From Phoronis ovalis (lineage: Eukaryota; Phoronida; Phoronidae), in NCBI GenBank assembly GCA_028565635.1, contig JAOXYB010100271.1:1-21523 (forward strand): 21,523 bases of DNA, read 5' to 3'. Of the stretch, positions 9,460 to 18,221 are shown in pieces. The notes beneath the pieces are model-generated. The model was not told the DNA's origin and did no database searches. It saw nothing but the letters and a program-made list of their open reading frames with translations. How positions within the stretch are numbered: position 1 is the first letter of the stretch; each line of letters opens with the position of its first letter. The translations under genes were made by a program, and so were the position numbers.

Positions 9460-12400
9460 GTTTGTTTTGTGAGCATTCTATCCGACACTCGTACAGGTCC
9501 GATAATACGAAATTATATCTACCATTGTAATAAGTTTTTTGTTGTTTATTTGTCGGTTCCACTGGTAAGAATTTTATACTCGTCTCTAAGACTCTATGTC
9601 AGAGATTCTAGAACATTCGTTCTGTTACCATGATAAATAAATGCAATGTCAAGGTCGTTTTACTTCTGCCATCTGACAATCATGTTATCTGGTTTTTGAT
9701 TTCAGCTGTAGCGGATGCAATACGAACCAGCTTAGGACCAAGAGGTATGGATAAAATGGTAAGTGCATTTTGGTATAAAATCAAATGACGTCCACACCAG
9801 GAGCTATTTGTTTTAATAATTTTGAGAGGCAATCAGATCTTCGATTTACAACATCTGCAATATATTTAAGCAGATAGTTGTTATTATTAATGTTATCAGT
9901 ACTTGTCATTTATTGTCGTTTTTGTAGTGCAGTTCTGTCAATTTTGAGATTAATCGGATGGTGCTGTTGTGCTTCATTTTAGCAAATTATGTTTCATACC
10001 ACTAGATACCTTTGTATATATTATACTTTCAATCAATACCAACATCTAGATAAGCAAAGCTTCAGTTCCTGAGAAATCATTCTTTAAATGGGACCCATAT
10101 AGCCAAAAAAAATTAAGGTCACAAATATCGGATATGGCAACTGATTATCCTAAAATTTAGCTCAATTTGAGGTTATCGCTAATGTCGAATTACTAGTGGA
10201 AAACACAGTGGACTATGTAAATGTATTAAATCAAAGCGGCTTTACATAAACTACACAGGAATTTTTACACAACTATCCCCCTGTTTACGGGCCTGTTCAC
10301 TCTAAGAACAATCAACTCCCTGGGGAGCATACAGTGAAGTTGCCGTATTCGGCGCATTACACTTGCAAACTTACAATTCAATCACACCCTAGCAAGTACG
10401 TTTGTCAGTTACCGACATCAATAGCTGTTCTTTATCGTCCCTGAGAAATAGACCTCACTATCAGTCCTGATTGCAAGGCATGCATTTAACTTCAGGATGT
10501 AACAGAATCAGAAAGGTCTATCAATTCCCCAACATAATTTCGATTTTGAGATTATTTATAATTTTCGTTTTCTGAATGAAATCAGTCTACATGAAGTATC
10601 ATGTTTTAGATTCAAAGTCCTGGCGGTGATGTTACAATTACTAATGATGGAGCAACTATCCTGAAAGAAATGAAAGTGTTTCACCCAGCAGCTAAAATGG
10701 TGAGTAAAATGTGTTTTAGTCTTCAAGCTTGTCTGGACAAATACCAGACCACATGAAGTCACTTAATATGTCATGTAGGGTTCCAAACCCCACTTAAAAA
10801 CTTGTAATACACAATGTTTGATGAAGTTACCATGGATTCAAGCAAGTTTCTGAAACTTTATAACAGTTTTGTGTAATGGAATTAATAAGCGTAGGCATGC
10901 TTATATATTAGTGTTCTTGGTTCTGTGACAAAAGAAAATGCAATGGACTGCATCATAGAGCAATTGCTTCATTTGCAGTGGGAAGGGCATTCAGTCTTGT
11001 TAATTTATAATGTCTCCCATCTTTATTATTTAGGACTATTTCAATAATACTGGTTATGTAATTTGTTTAGCTTGTAGAACTGTCTAAAGCACAAGATATT
11101 GAGGCAGGCGACGGGACCACATCAGTAGTAGTTATAGCTGGTAGCTTGTTGGATGCCAGCGCCAAGCTCCTCAATAAAGGTGAGCAGCCAACTGTATTCT
11201 ATCACGGGAAGAACAACTTAAAGTATTGAATAGGATAAAATGTGATATAAGTTTCTTGAAAAGTACTTCTTTCTGTCAAGGTACCTATAGAATTAAATTA
11301 CTGATATGATAATAGTAATAAGAAAAACAACAGCTAATAGAAAAATATTTGAAATCTGCTGTTCTAAATGCCATGTATTTTTGTTAATGTTTTCCTTGGA
11401 TATTTAAACAATTGTACTGTTTTTATAGGCATTCATCCTACTACAATCTCAGACAGTTTCCAGAAAGCAGCTTTGAAGTCTGTAGAAATCCTTAACAGCT
11501 TGTCAACACCACTAGAACTAACTGACAGAGAATCTTTATTAAAGAGTGCATCTACTTCACTTAATTCAAAAGTAAGTATACTTCCTCACTGCTAGTATGC
11601 TTCCTCAATGCAGGGTTTGGAAGTAGAAATATTTTCACCTTATTAACTTTCAGTGTAGAGTGTCATGTTTATGTTACGGTTCATTTACTTTCTTCTGTTG
11701 GTCTACTAGTTGAACATGTCCAAAGCTAATTAATGAACTCCGTTTCAAACACTGCTTTGAGAGATAACGATTTCAAAGTTGAAATGTGCTCTCATACTTG
11801 ATTGCACTGCAGAGTTAAATATCTCCTTCATATCTGGTGTCATTTTAGTTAATCACAATTTATTTGTTCATGAATCTAAATGTTCCCAGCATGTCACACT
11901 TTGTAAATGTGGGATTTATTCACAAAAAACTGCATTCCCCGTCATGTAGTACATACAAATAGTCTATTGTACATCTGTTGTAGAACTGAATGCTGGGATG
12001 GTAACGGTTTGCTGGTGATGCCCTCAATTGCATGCAAATAGTTGTATTTATTGTGGATTTAAATTTTCCAGGTTGTATCACAGTATTCATCAAGTTTATC
12101 ACCCATAGCTGTGGATGCAGTGTTAAAGGTTATTGATCCAGCCACGTATTCTAATGTGGATCTTAAAGACATCAAAGTTATGAAAGTTTTGGGGTAAGTT
12201 AGCTGAAATTGCGCTATGTTGCCCTAATCGTTTGAACACTTTCAGCATCAGTTGTAATCCTCAAACATTCATGTACTGCTGCTTGATCTTTGCAGCAAAA
12301 TGGTAGTTTTACTTGAATACATTGCAACTTTCTTTAAATTTGTCATTAGTAGAGCTTTGATAAATATTTCTGTTAACATTCATCAACTGCTACCTGCTCT

Positions 12401-15400
12401 GTACAACAAAGGAATAAGTGTGTTTCAACAAATTGAAGTGTTCTGTAATATATGTATGATGTTGCAGAGGTACAGTAGAAGACACAGTACTTATTGATGG
12501 TCTCATCTTCCCACAGAAGACTTCAGGTGCAGGAGGACCTAATCACATTAGCAAAGCCAAGATTGGCCTCATTCAATTCTGTATATCACCACCAAAAACA
12601 GATGTAAGGAGATGTTGATGTTATATTATTTTTCTATTCCTATGACACTTGCATGGTTATTTTATGTAGTTTGGTTTGGACACATTGTTGATTTCAAATG
12701 ATGTCACAAATTCAAGTCTCCTCTTTCATGCTGATTGAACTATGGATAGTTAGGAAAAAAATAGCTGCTTTGATAAGGATGTCGCCTTTATTGCGTCAGG
12801 CTTATATTATATTGTTGTCTTCATAATAATTATCGTGGGAATCTCTGTTGCAAACAGAGATTGCTGCCAAGGGACTAGCTAACAAGTGTTCTTATTTTTT
12901 TCTATACATGTAAGCTGTTGCATAGGTAGCCAGGTAGCTTTCTTGTCATTTATTTTCAAAGTTTACTGCACAAAGAAAGTCGAACCATTTTGATATTTTA
13001 GTCTTTGTGAACTAAGTCAATGCTGTGTCGATTTTGTAGATGGAAAATCAGGTTATTATATCAGATTATTCTCAAATGGATAGAGTAATGAAAGAAGAAA
13101 GGCAGTACATTTTAAATATAGTCAAGGCAGTTAAAAAAGCTGGTTGTAATGTCCTGCTCATACAGAAATCAATTCTTAGGTATTATTTTCACTTCTCTGT
13201 CATTTTAGCTGGCTTGTTTGTTAGCTTTAATTTTTTGTAAAAATACTGAAATTGATATTACACTTTTCTATGCAGTGATGTTTATGTATAAGGAACTAAT
13301 AATGTTTGTATTTTACCATACCATATCTTCTTAACTTGACAAGCAAAGTTTTTAAAGTTGTATTTGCAATAATAACTCCCAAACTGCCTTTTGGCAATAC
13401 TTTTAAAACCAGCATTATTCTGTAGCCTATGTTAAAGTTTCTAACATAGGTTTTTCTGTTAGTTGCTTCTTCAGTATAGAATGTTGCTGTAGTATAAAAA
13501 AATGTCAAATTGTTTTCAGAGACGCAGTGAACGATTTAGCTCTACATTTCTTAGCAAAGATGAAGATAATGGTTGTTAAAGAAATTGAGAGGGAAGACAT
13601 TGACTTCATTTGTCGAGTAAGTTGTTCACTATTATGTTGTCGGTTAACCTGATTATGCATGATGATGACTACTAACTGGGTTTTTTTCTGATTTAAAGTA
13701 TTGTTGTTGGAACTAAACTGAAAAATAACAGCAGTTGTTTTGGTGATACTGCCATCTTACAAAGTGCATGATTCTTATAGTTTTTATATCACCTGAATTT
13801 CCATGGCTTTGCTACAGCGGCAGAAGCGTGTTATCCTAATGAATATCCAAAAGGATCCAGTTGCTAATGCTGCATAGCAGAGAAGCTGGTATTTTTCAAG
13901 TCATTTGTAGAGATTTTGATCCAGTTAAGTTTCTCACATATAAATACGAAACGTCAATTTTAGAGCTTGGGATGTAAGCCTATTGCCAGCGTGGACCACT
14001 TCACACCAGAGATGTTGGGATATGCAGAAACAGTTGAGGAGGTTCAGACTGGAAGTCAGAAAATCGTTAAGGTAAGTAATATACATCATAAGGGCTGTTC
14101 CGCTTTTTAGTTGTACAGGAGGGAGGAAGGCACTCCAACATAAGAAATTTGGGTGGCGAGTTTCTTATGAATTCATGTACATCTACATATAGTAGTATGT
14201 GATAAATATTTTGTGTGGTGTGGTCTTCTAACAACTTCTTGCATGTAAACATCTAAATTTATATTGAAAATGCTTTTGTTGATATTATAGATCACTGGTG
14301 CTGCTAATCCAGGAAAAACAGTCTCAATCTTAGTACGGGGCTCTAACAAGCTTGTCTTAGAAGAAGCTGATAGGTCAATTCACGATGCACTGTGTGTGAT
14401 CAGATGTCTAGTAAAAAAGAAGTAGGTGTTACCTCTTACATAATTGAGCACTCAAGTTCATGTTAGTGAGATTTTAAATTATCACACAAGACTTATAAAT
14501 TCTAAAATGAAAAATAAAGTAAGTCTCACTCTGAAAATGATATACTTTTATAACCCTTCTATCTTGGTGATCACCATTTTTAGTTGATGCATAAAGAGAC
14601 GTGGAAAGATTTCTAGTAGTTATTGTTGAATCCTCTTTTTTATGTAAGCGATACATTGTTTCCCCGCTAAATCGTTGTAAATAACATGATTTCAGGATAA
14701 TGTGAGAGCATGGGATATACTTTACCTGCCAAGTTGTGTAGATCAATCATACAATGATACTTTGTGCTCTTACACTGACCTTAAAAAAAATTGAAAATAG
14801 AACTGCTAATCATGGGTAGATTTTTTAAAAATTCAAATATCGTTGATGATTTTGTTGATATCTGGTAGTTAGTAGTGTTTTTAATTTTTTGCAGGGCTTT
14901 GATTGCTGGTGGTGGGGCCCCAGAAATAGAACTGTCATTACAGTTAGCAAACTATGCTCAAACTCTGTCTGGTATGGAACAGTATTGTTTCCGTGCATTT
15001 GCCGATGCTTTAGAAGTTGTACCATTTACCCTGGCAGAAAATGCTGGTCTGAATCCCATTTCAACTGTTACTGAGCTTAGAAACAGACATTCACAAGGAG
15101 AAAAGTCTGCAGGGATTAATGTCAGGAAAGTGAGTAATGATTTAACTGCCATGCTTGGTGCTCGCTACTACTCTTCTTAAATTTTGACATATAACATTTG
15201 GCTGAATCACCCAGAGAAAGTGTAATTATTTGTTGTTGCTAATTGTAACGTCAAGAATTTGATAGTCTCAATGTAATTAGTTTACAGTGCATTGTACCAT
15301 CTCTTCATAATGTGCTTATATTTCAGGGTGCCATTACAAATATTTTGGAAGAAAATGTGGTACAACCATTGCTTGTGTCAACAAGTGCTATCAGCTTGGC

Positions 15401-15686
15401 CGCTGAAACTGTTAGGAGTATTATGAAGATTGATGATATTGTAAGTTGATGTTATATCTGTCTTGAATGTTCATAATTTGCCACTTGTTTTAAAAGTTAA
15501 TACATAAAGTATAGTGTCTTCATAAATATTTTTTATTCTCTGTGGAAAGAAAAATGTAAAAGTGTTGTCTGGTGTCCTGTGCTGTAAGCAGATATTGAAC
15601 ACATAATTTCAAACTGTTGCTAATGTCACTCAAGTATAGGCAATAATAGCTATATTTGGTCTTTGTAGGTTAACACTGTGCGATAA
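9351..15686 (+). CDS. CCT4: T-complex protein 1 subunit delta (CCT4), complete
   Basis: CCT-delta is one of eight paralogous subunits of the cytosolic TRiC/CCT ring chaperonin, an ATP-driven folding chamber for actin, tubulin and WD40 proteins. Join: 9351-9459, 9706-9758, 10610-10699, 11071-11179, 11429-11571, 12072-12193, 12468-12603, 13040-13179, 13520-13616, 13964-14071, 14291-14421, 14895-15129, 15327-15440, 15669-15686. All introns are GT/AG and the phases agree, giving 1605 bases and 534 residues (human about 539). Seen: [10 protein letters not shown] (45-54) and [11 protein letters not shown] (62-72) of the nucleotide pocket; GDGTT (97-101); the apical domain, about 210-370, including IGLIQFC; RSIHDAL (397-403) with the Asp expected to assist ATP hydrolysis; LIAGGGAPE (415-423); AENAGLNPI. 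The end IDDIVNTVR resembles the human IDDVVNTR end. Start: A at -3 and an in-frame TAA at 9321. All key residues are present, so it should be functional. Confidence 0.97.
9706..9758 (+). CDS. CCT4: CCT4 exon 2
   Basis: 53 bases, residues 37-54, [18 protein letters not shown], the conserved ATP-phosphate loop of group II chaperonins. Acceptor TTTCAG, donor GTAAGT. Confidence 0.95.
9759..10609 (+). other. CCT4 intron 2
   Basis: 851 bases. AT-rich except for a locally GC-richer piece at about 10288-10425 that looks like a dispersed repeat fragment. No nested gene seen. Confidence 0.6.
10288..10425. repeat. Probable fragment of a dispersed invertebrate repeat
   Basis: The order TTCACTCTAAGAACAATC, CCTGGGGAGCATACAG, AAGTTGCCG, TTCGGCGC, ACACTTGCAAACTTACAATT, ATCACACCCTAGCAAGTAC resembles an interspersed repeat that I remember from marine invertebrate genomes. 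It ends where such copies usually continue into a 'CCATTTACACC' stretch. It is more GC-rich than the flanks. Identification is from memory only and its boundaries are approximate. Confidence 0.4.
10610..10699 (+). CDS. CCT4: CCT4 exon 3
   Basis: Thirty codons, residues 55-84, from [18 protein letters not shown] to FHPAAKM. Contains the TNDGAT nucleotide-binding motif. Acceptor TTTTAG, donor GTGAGT. Confidence 0.95.
10700..11070 (+). other. CCT4 intron 3
   Basis: 371 bases, AT-rich, no recognisable feature apart from splice sites. Confidence 0.6.
11071..11179 (+). CDS. CCT4: CCT4 exon 4
   Basis: Residues 85-120, [20 protein letters not shown] and onward to AKLLNK. Carries the invariant GDGTT with the catalytic-site Asp98. 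Donor GTGAGC. Confidence 0.95.
11429..11571 (+). CDS. CCT4: CCT4 exon 5
   Basis: Residues 121-168, [20 protein letters not shown] through [17 protein letters not shown] is a group II chaperonin signature. Acceptor TTATAG, donor GTAAGT. Confidence 0.95.
11572..12071 (+). other. CCT4 intron 5
   Basis: 500 bases with nothing recognised. A 60-codon minus-strand frame (11920-12102) overlaps exon 6 antisense and is not a gene. Confidence 0.6.
12072..12193 (+). CDS. CCT4: CCT4 exon 6
   Basis: Residues 169-208 and two bases of Gly209: [20 protein letters not shown] then [11 protein letters not shown]. Intermediate-domain segment. Acceptor TTCCAG, donor GTAAGT. Confidence 0.95.
12468..12603 (+). CDS. 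CCT4: CCT4 exon 7
   Basis: Residues 209-254: [20 protein letters not shown], then [16 protein letters not shown]. Entry to the apical domain; IGLIQFC is typical of CCT4. Donor is GTAAGG. Confidence 0.95.
12604..13039 (+). other. CCT4 intron 7
   Basis: 436 bases containing one perfect short hairpin (12840-12862). Nothing else recognised. Confidence 0.6.
12840..12862. repeat. Perfect 10-base stem, 3-base loop hairpin
   Basis: AATCTCTGTT, loop GCA, AACAGAGATT. The stem is exact over ten pairs and does not extend. It lies mid-intron, without a T-run or the long stem expected of a microRNA precursor. Confidence 0.85.
13040..13179 (+). CDS. CCT4: CCT4 exon 8
   Basis: Residues 255-300 plus two bases of Arg301: [20 protein letters not shown] through [13 protein letters not shown]. 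Apical substrate-binding region. It begins with ATG only by chance of the splice phase. Confidence 0.95.
13180..13519 (+). other. CCT4 intron 8
   Basis: 340 bases, AT-rich. A 70-codon minus-strand frame is not supported. Nothing else recognised. Confidence 0.6.
13520..13616 (+). CDS. CCT4: CCT4 exon 9
   Basis: Residues 301-333: [20 protein letters not shown], then [10 protein letters not shown]. Acceptor TTTCAG, donor GTAAGT. Confidence 0.95.
13617..13963 (+). other. CCT4 intron 9
   Basis: 347 bases. Contains an ATGATGA followed by CTGA matches that superficially suggest a C/D snoRNA, but no terminal stem pairs, so none is called. Confidence 0.5.
13964..14071 (+). CDS. CCT4: CCT4 exon 10
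   Basis: Residues 334-369: [20 protein letters not shown] to GSQKIVK. Corresponds to the (T/S)xGxKPxAxxDxF segment of CCT4. The acceptor ATTTTAG is used although AG-containing sequence continues immediately after; frame fixes the choice. Confidence 0.94.
14291..14421 (+). CDS. CCT4: CCT4 exon 11
   Basis: Residues 370-412 plus two bases: [20 protein letters not shown], then [20 protein letters not shown]. Contains the HDAL Asp401. Donor GTAGGT. Confidence 0.95.
14422..14894 (+). other. CCT4 intron 11
   Basis: 473 bases, AT-rich. A 90-codon minus-strand frame (14474-14746) has no recognisable similarity. No feature called. Confidence 0.55.
14895..15129 (+). CDS. CCT4: CCT4 exon 12
   Basis: Residues 413-491: [20 protein letters not shown] through [19 protein letters not shown] to GINVRK. 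The longest exon, returning to the equatorial ATPase domain. Intron 12 stays open in frame for 16 codons before TAA at 15178. Confidence 0.96.
15327..15440 (+). CDS. CCT4: CCT4 exon 13
   Basis: Residues 492-529: [20 protein letters not shown], then [12 protein letters not shown]. Acceptor TTTCAG, donor GTAAGT. Confidence 0.95.
15669..15686 (+). CDS. CCT4: CCT4 exon 14 (terminal, 5 codons)
   Basis: VNTVR then TAA, after a CTTTGTAG acceptor. It completes IDDI-VNTVR, close to the IDDVVNTR end of vertebrate CCT4. Easily missed by gene finders. Without it, read-through of the exon 13 donor would give an unrelated tail. Confidence 0.88.
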   Translation, partial: VNTVR

Positions 15687-15818
15687 ATATTCTGCTTAAT
15701 ACCAAGACGTGAATGGCATTGCACACAATAGTGACTAAAGCCAAGAGACTGCTCAGATGAATTCACATGTTAAAAAGAATCGCTGGGATGTATTTGTATG
15801 CTAGTGTTGAAAGTGTTT

Positions 15819-15824
15819 AATAAA
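15819..15824 (+). terminator. CCT4 poly(A) signal AATAAA
   Basis: Canonical AATAAA 132 bases after the CCT4 stop codon, within GTGTTTAATAAACAG, followed by T/GT-rich sequence. A short 3'UTR ending near 15840 is the simplest reading. Confidence 0.65.
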
Positions 15825-17160
15825 CAGAAAATGCTTGTGATACTATTCTTATGTTACTGAACGTGTGCTATTTAATGCTTAATCAGTTTGTACATTTGTA
15901 AATGTAACTTGTATGTCAATAATAACATTTGAAACATAAGGCTAATGGTGTTTTAAGTACTGATTTTGCAAATACCAAAAAAATAATGAGTCATATTTTT
16001 GCCAGTATGTGCTTTACATGTTTGTTTAGCATTTATTGGATGTTCTTTACAACTGGAACCTGGCTGCTACAATAGATAATTTGTGAGACTTCAAAAGTAG
16101 GGATAATATATGCCATATACAATCTCTTGAAAAAGCATACAATACACCGAAAAGTTAGTAGTACCTGTCAACAATGGTATGAGCATATCATTCGTGTCAT
16201 TTGGGATAATGCAGGTCAACAGCTCTGTTGGCATTTGTGATAACTTCATTTTATAAACTTATTCCTGTCAATTCTAAAAAAGAACCTAGACGGTTGGTTC
16301 GAAGCTGAAGATTATTATTACACTTTTTGTTTGTAAAAAGAATCGATTTTATAACCATAGTGTGCATTCTTGGACACCAGATTACTCAATCTGATCAAAT
16401 TGTAATGGTTAGTTACATTCCAGGTTACTCTTCTGCAGTATTAAAATGTAGTATGGACATGCTTGTGTTTGATTAAATGTCCTGACTGTTACTTCCACTG
16501 ACATTTAAAACTTTTGCCTTTTAAAGATTCCTACATCTTCTGATGGTGATCTCTGGAACATTGCCAAGCTTTTCAAAAATATCACAATGTCTGCATTTTA
16601 AGAAATCCATTATTTTTATCTGGTACCAAAAAAATTGAGTTTGCCAATTGGTGTATCTTAAATTTTGTTATTCACCATAATCAGAAATAATTTTTTGTTA
16701 TGGTTGGATTGAAAATTACCTTAATGCCAGAATGGAATTAATTGAAGCCATGGGGGTCTTTTAAGGGGTGGATATGGAAGTTCATGGTAAAAACTAAAAT
16801 AGAAAAAAATTGTTCAAAAGACATGTCTTGTTAACTGGGATGTATTTCATATCATGTATATTCGAATTAAAACTAACTGTTTCAAAATATGGATGGCTGC
16901 GTAATTTATTGAACCACTTTTAGAGGCACCACAAGGGCAGTCAATGTTTCATTAGTTAAATAATGGATAAACAAACAATTATTGATCACTTCATGAACAT
17001 TTAGAGAAAAAGTAAATTATTTCTTTGGGATGACGCTTTTTTTATCAAAATGTGTTTGTTTTGTCAAAATGAGGTCGAGACCTTCAGTTTGACATATTAC
17101 ACGCCTATGGTGGGTAACCTGCATCACCTCTGGGGCTCACGAAGTAAAATCGGAATGAGA
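15825..17160. other. CCT4-MTA intergenic region
   Basis: No gene, RNA gene or complete mobile element recognised. Around 16748-16800 there are CATGG-led, A-rich pieces (for example TTCATGGTAAAAAC at 16781) resembling single units of the array at 3960-4245. From about 17100 the sequence becomes richer in CG, consistent with the MTA promoter. Confidence 0.55.
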
Positions 17161-17162
17161 CG

Positions 17163-17174
17163 TGTGACGTCACA
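17163..17174. promoter_or_regulatory. Palindromic CRE, TGTGACGTCACA
   Basis: A 12-base perfect palindrome around TGACGTCA, 175 bases upstream of the MTA ATG, the classic full CREB/ATF site. The same eight-base core occurs in the DTL/CCT4 interval. Confidence 0.6.
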
Positions 17175-17207
17175 TGTTGAAAAGAGTAGGAAGACAGAAA
17201 GACTGTA

Positions 17208-17216
17208 GAAATGGCG
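17208..17216 (+). promoter_or_regulatory. YY1-like site GAAATGGCG
   Basis: Resembles the AANATGGCG core of YY1 sites, which in animal TATA-less promoters often sit just downstream of the start site. If transcription starts upstream, its ATG (17211) opens a 4-codon uORF, MAIW, whose TGA overlaps the next ATG at 17225. Confidence 0.35.
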
Positions 17217-17224
17217 ATTTGGTG

Positions 17225-17311
17225 ATGTGTCTACGGACCCTCTTGGCGTCAAGGTGCACTTGTGGAACTTTGGGTCATAATTTGTTATCGTTTAGCATTA
17301 CGAAGAATTAA
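17225..17311 (+). other. Possible uORF in the MTA 5'UTR (28 codons)
   Basis: Opens MCLRTLLASRCTCG and ends with TAA at 17309-17311, 38 bases before the MTA ATG. It overlaps by one base (TGATG) the end of a 4-codon uORF at 17211-17225. It matters only if the mRNA starts upstream of 17211, which is unknown. Confidence 0.3.
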
Positions 17312-17349
17312 GCATACATTTATCTGCGTCTAGGAGTAATTTTATGAAG

Positions 17350-17377
17350 ATGGCTGCAAACATGTATCGAGTTGGAG
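17350..17377 (+). CDS. MTA: MTA coding exon 1
   Basis: 28 coding bases, MAANMYRVG plus one base of Asp10. The donor is GTAGGA, weaker than the other donors here. Recognised only from the invariant MTA N-terminus. Confidence 0.9.
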
Positions 17378-18221
17378 GTAGGATTTTTACAATAGAATTT
17401 CGGGCATGGCTAAGGGTTCATTTTTTGCTGCGCTGCTAGACGGCGCAAGAATATTTGAAAATTTATTTTATTCCAGTTTTCGTTATTTTTGTATGTCCTC
17501 ATTCCGTATTGGCATAGAATTAATGAAATGATAACCTATTTCATTTGAGTTGATGAAATTACAATTATTCCTATTTTTAATGGTTCTTTTAAATCGAAAT
17601 CTATGGCAGGCATTCGCGCGTTGTGAAGCGGTTTTCGCCGGTCCTCAAAGGGTAAAATTTTAAATCTATATATCTCGAAAACTTTTTGTAAATGTGAGAA
17701 ATGTTTTTTGCGTTTTAAGATCTCTATATATCAGAATATTCAGTAACGTTAAGTTTGTTGGTGAAGGGATCTTTGAAAGCCCCCAAATTCGCTTGAAATT
17801 GTTGAAGAACTACTTTTTGTTGATAAATTCTGACACACAATGGGTCAAGGGCTGTTATCTTTTTTAGACTACGTCTACTTTGAGACATCTTCAACTTCCC
17901 CATACCTCATAAGGAGAATAGAAGAATTGAATAAAGTGAGTTGTTTTTTTTTATTTTCATTCATGCTGAGATCCATATCATTTTAAAATAAAACTAGCCA
18001 AGAATTGATATTTTGTATAAACTACACTTAATTTGTGAGCTCTAATTATTCCAATAGTCTGACTTTTGGATAATAGTTACTCTTTGCTGATATTCTGTTT
18101 CAATTTCTGTTTCCATTTTGTCTTCAGACTCCGAATGGAAATGTAGAAGCAAAAGTTATGTGTTTTTATCGCAGACGAGATGTACCAAGCTCCCTGATAC
18201 TTCTCGCAGACAAACACCACA
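17350..18221 (+). CDS. MTA: MTA-family NuRD subunit, 5' part (3 exons, partial)
   Basis: MTA proteins are scaffold subunits of the nuclear NuRD co-repressor. They recruit HDAC1/2 through ELM2-SANT domains and begin with a BAH domain. Join: 17350-17377, 17868-17935, 18128-18221; frame is kept through GT/AG introns, giving 63 codons plus one base. The N-terminus [15 protein letters not shown], then [32 protein letters not shown] and LILLADKHH is near-identical to the start of vertebrate MTA1/2/3, so only the first part of the BAH domain is present. Which vertebrate paralogue it is closest to cannot be decided; invertebrates usually have one. An in-frame ATG two codons upstream (17344, MK-MAANM) is possible, but 17350 is chosen from family conservation, with A at -3 and G at +4. 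The next exon is not found before base 21523. Confidence 0.93.
17378..17867 (+). other. MTA intron 1
   Basis: 490 bases, with more CG dinucleotides at about 17420-17460 and 17610-17645 than elsewhere, as near an unmethylated promoter. No exon or RNA gene recognised. Confidence 0.55.
17868..17935 (+). CDS. MTA: MTA coding exon 2
   Basis: Residues 10-32: [20 protein letters not shown] then LNK. Acceptor TTTTTTAG, donor GTGAGT. First strands of the BAH domain. Confidence 0.93.
18128..18221 (+). CDS. MTA: MTA coding exon 3
   Basis: Residues 33-63 plus one base: [20 protein letters not shown], then [11 protein letters not shown]. Acceptor TCTTCAG, donor GTAAGT. YRRRD and LADKH are conserved in all MTA proteins. 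Confidence 0.94.

Noticed and set aside
13659-13720. C/D snoRNA-like boxes (ATGATGA, later CTGA) in CCT4 intron 9
   Set aside because: Chaperonin introns host snoRNAs in some animals, but no terminal stem flanks the boxes and the box spacing and C'/D' boxes are not convincing.
14875-15180. 101-codon frame as a separate small protein
   Set aside because: It is CCT4 exon 12 read from intron 11 through into intron 12; conserved residues stop exactly at the splice sites.
17072-17083. AGGTC-GA-GACCT inverted half-sites as a nuclear receptor element
   Set aside because: Short imperfect palindrome with non-standard spacing, and it is a weak signal without conservation data.
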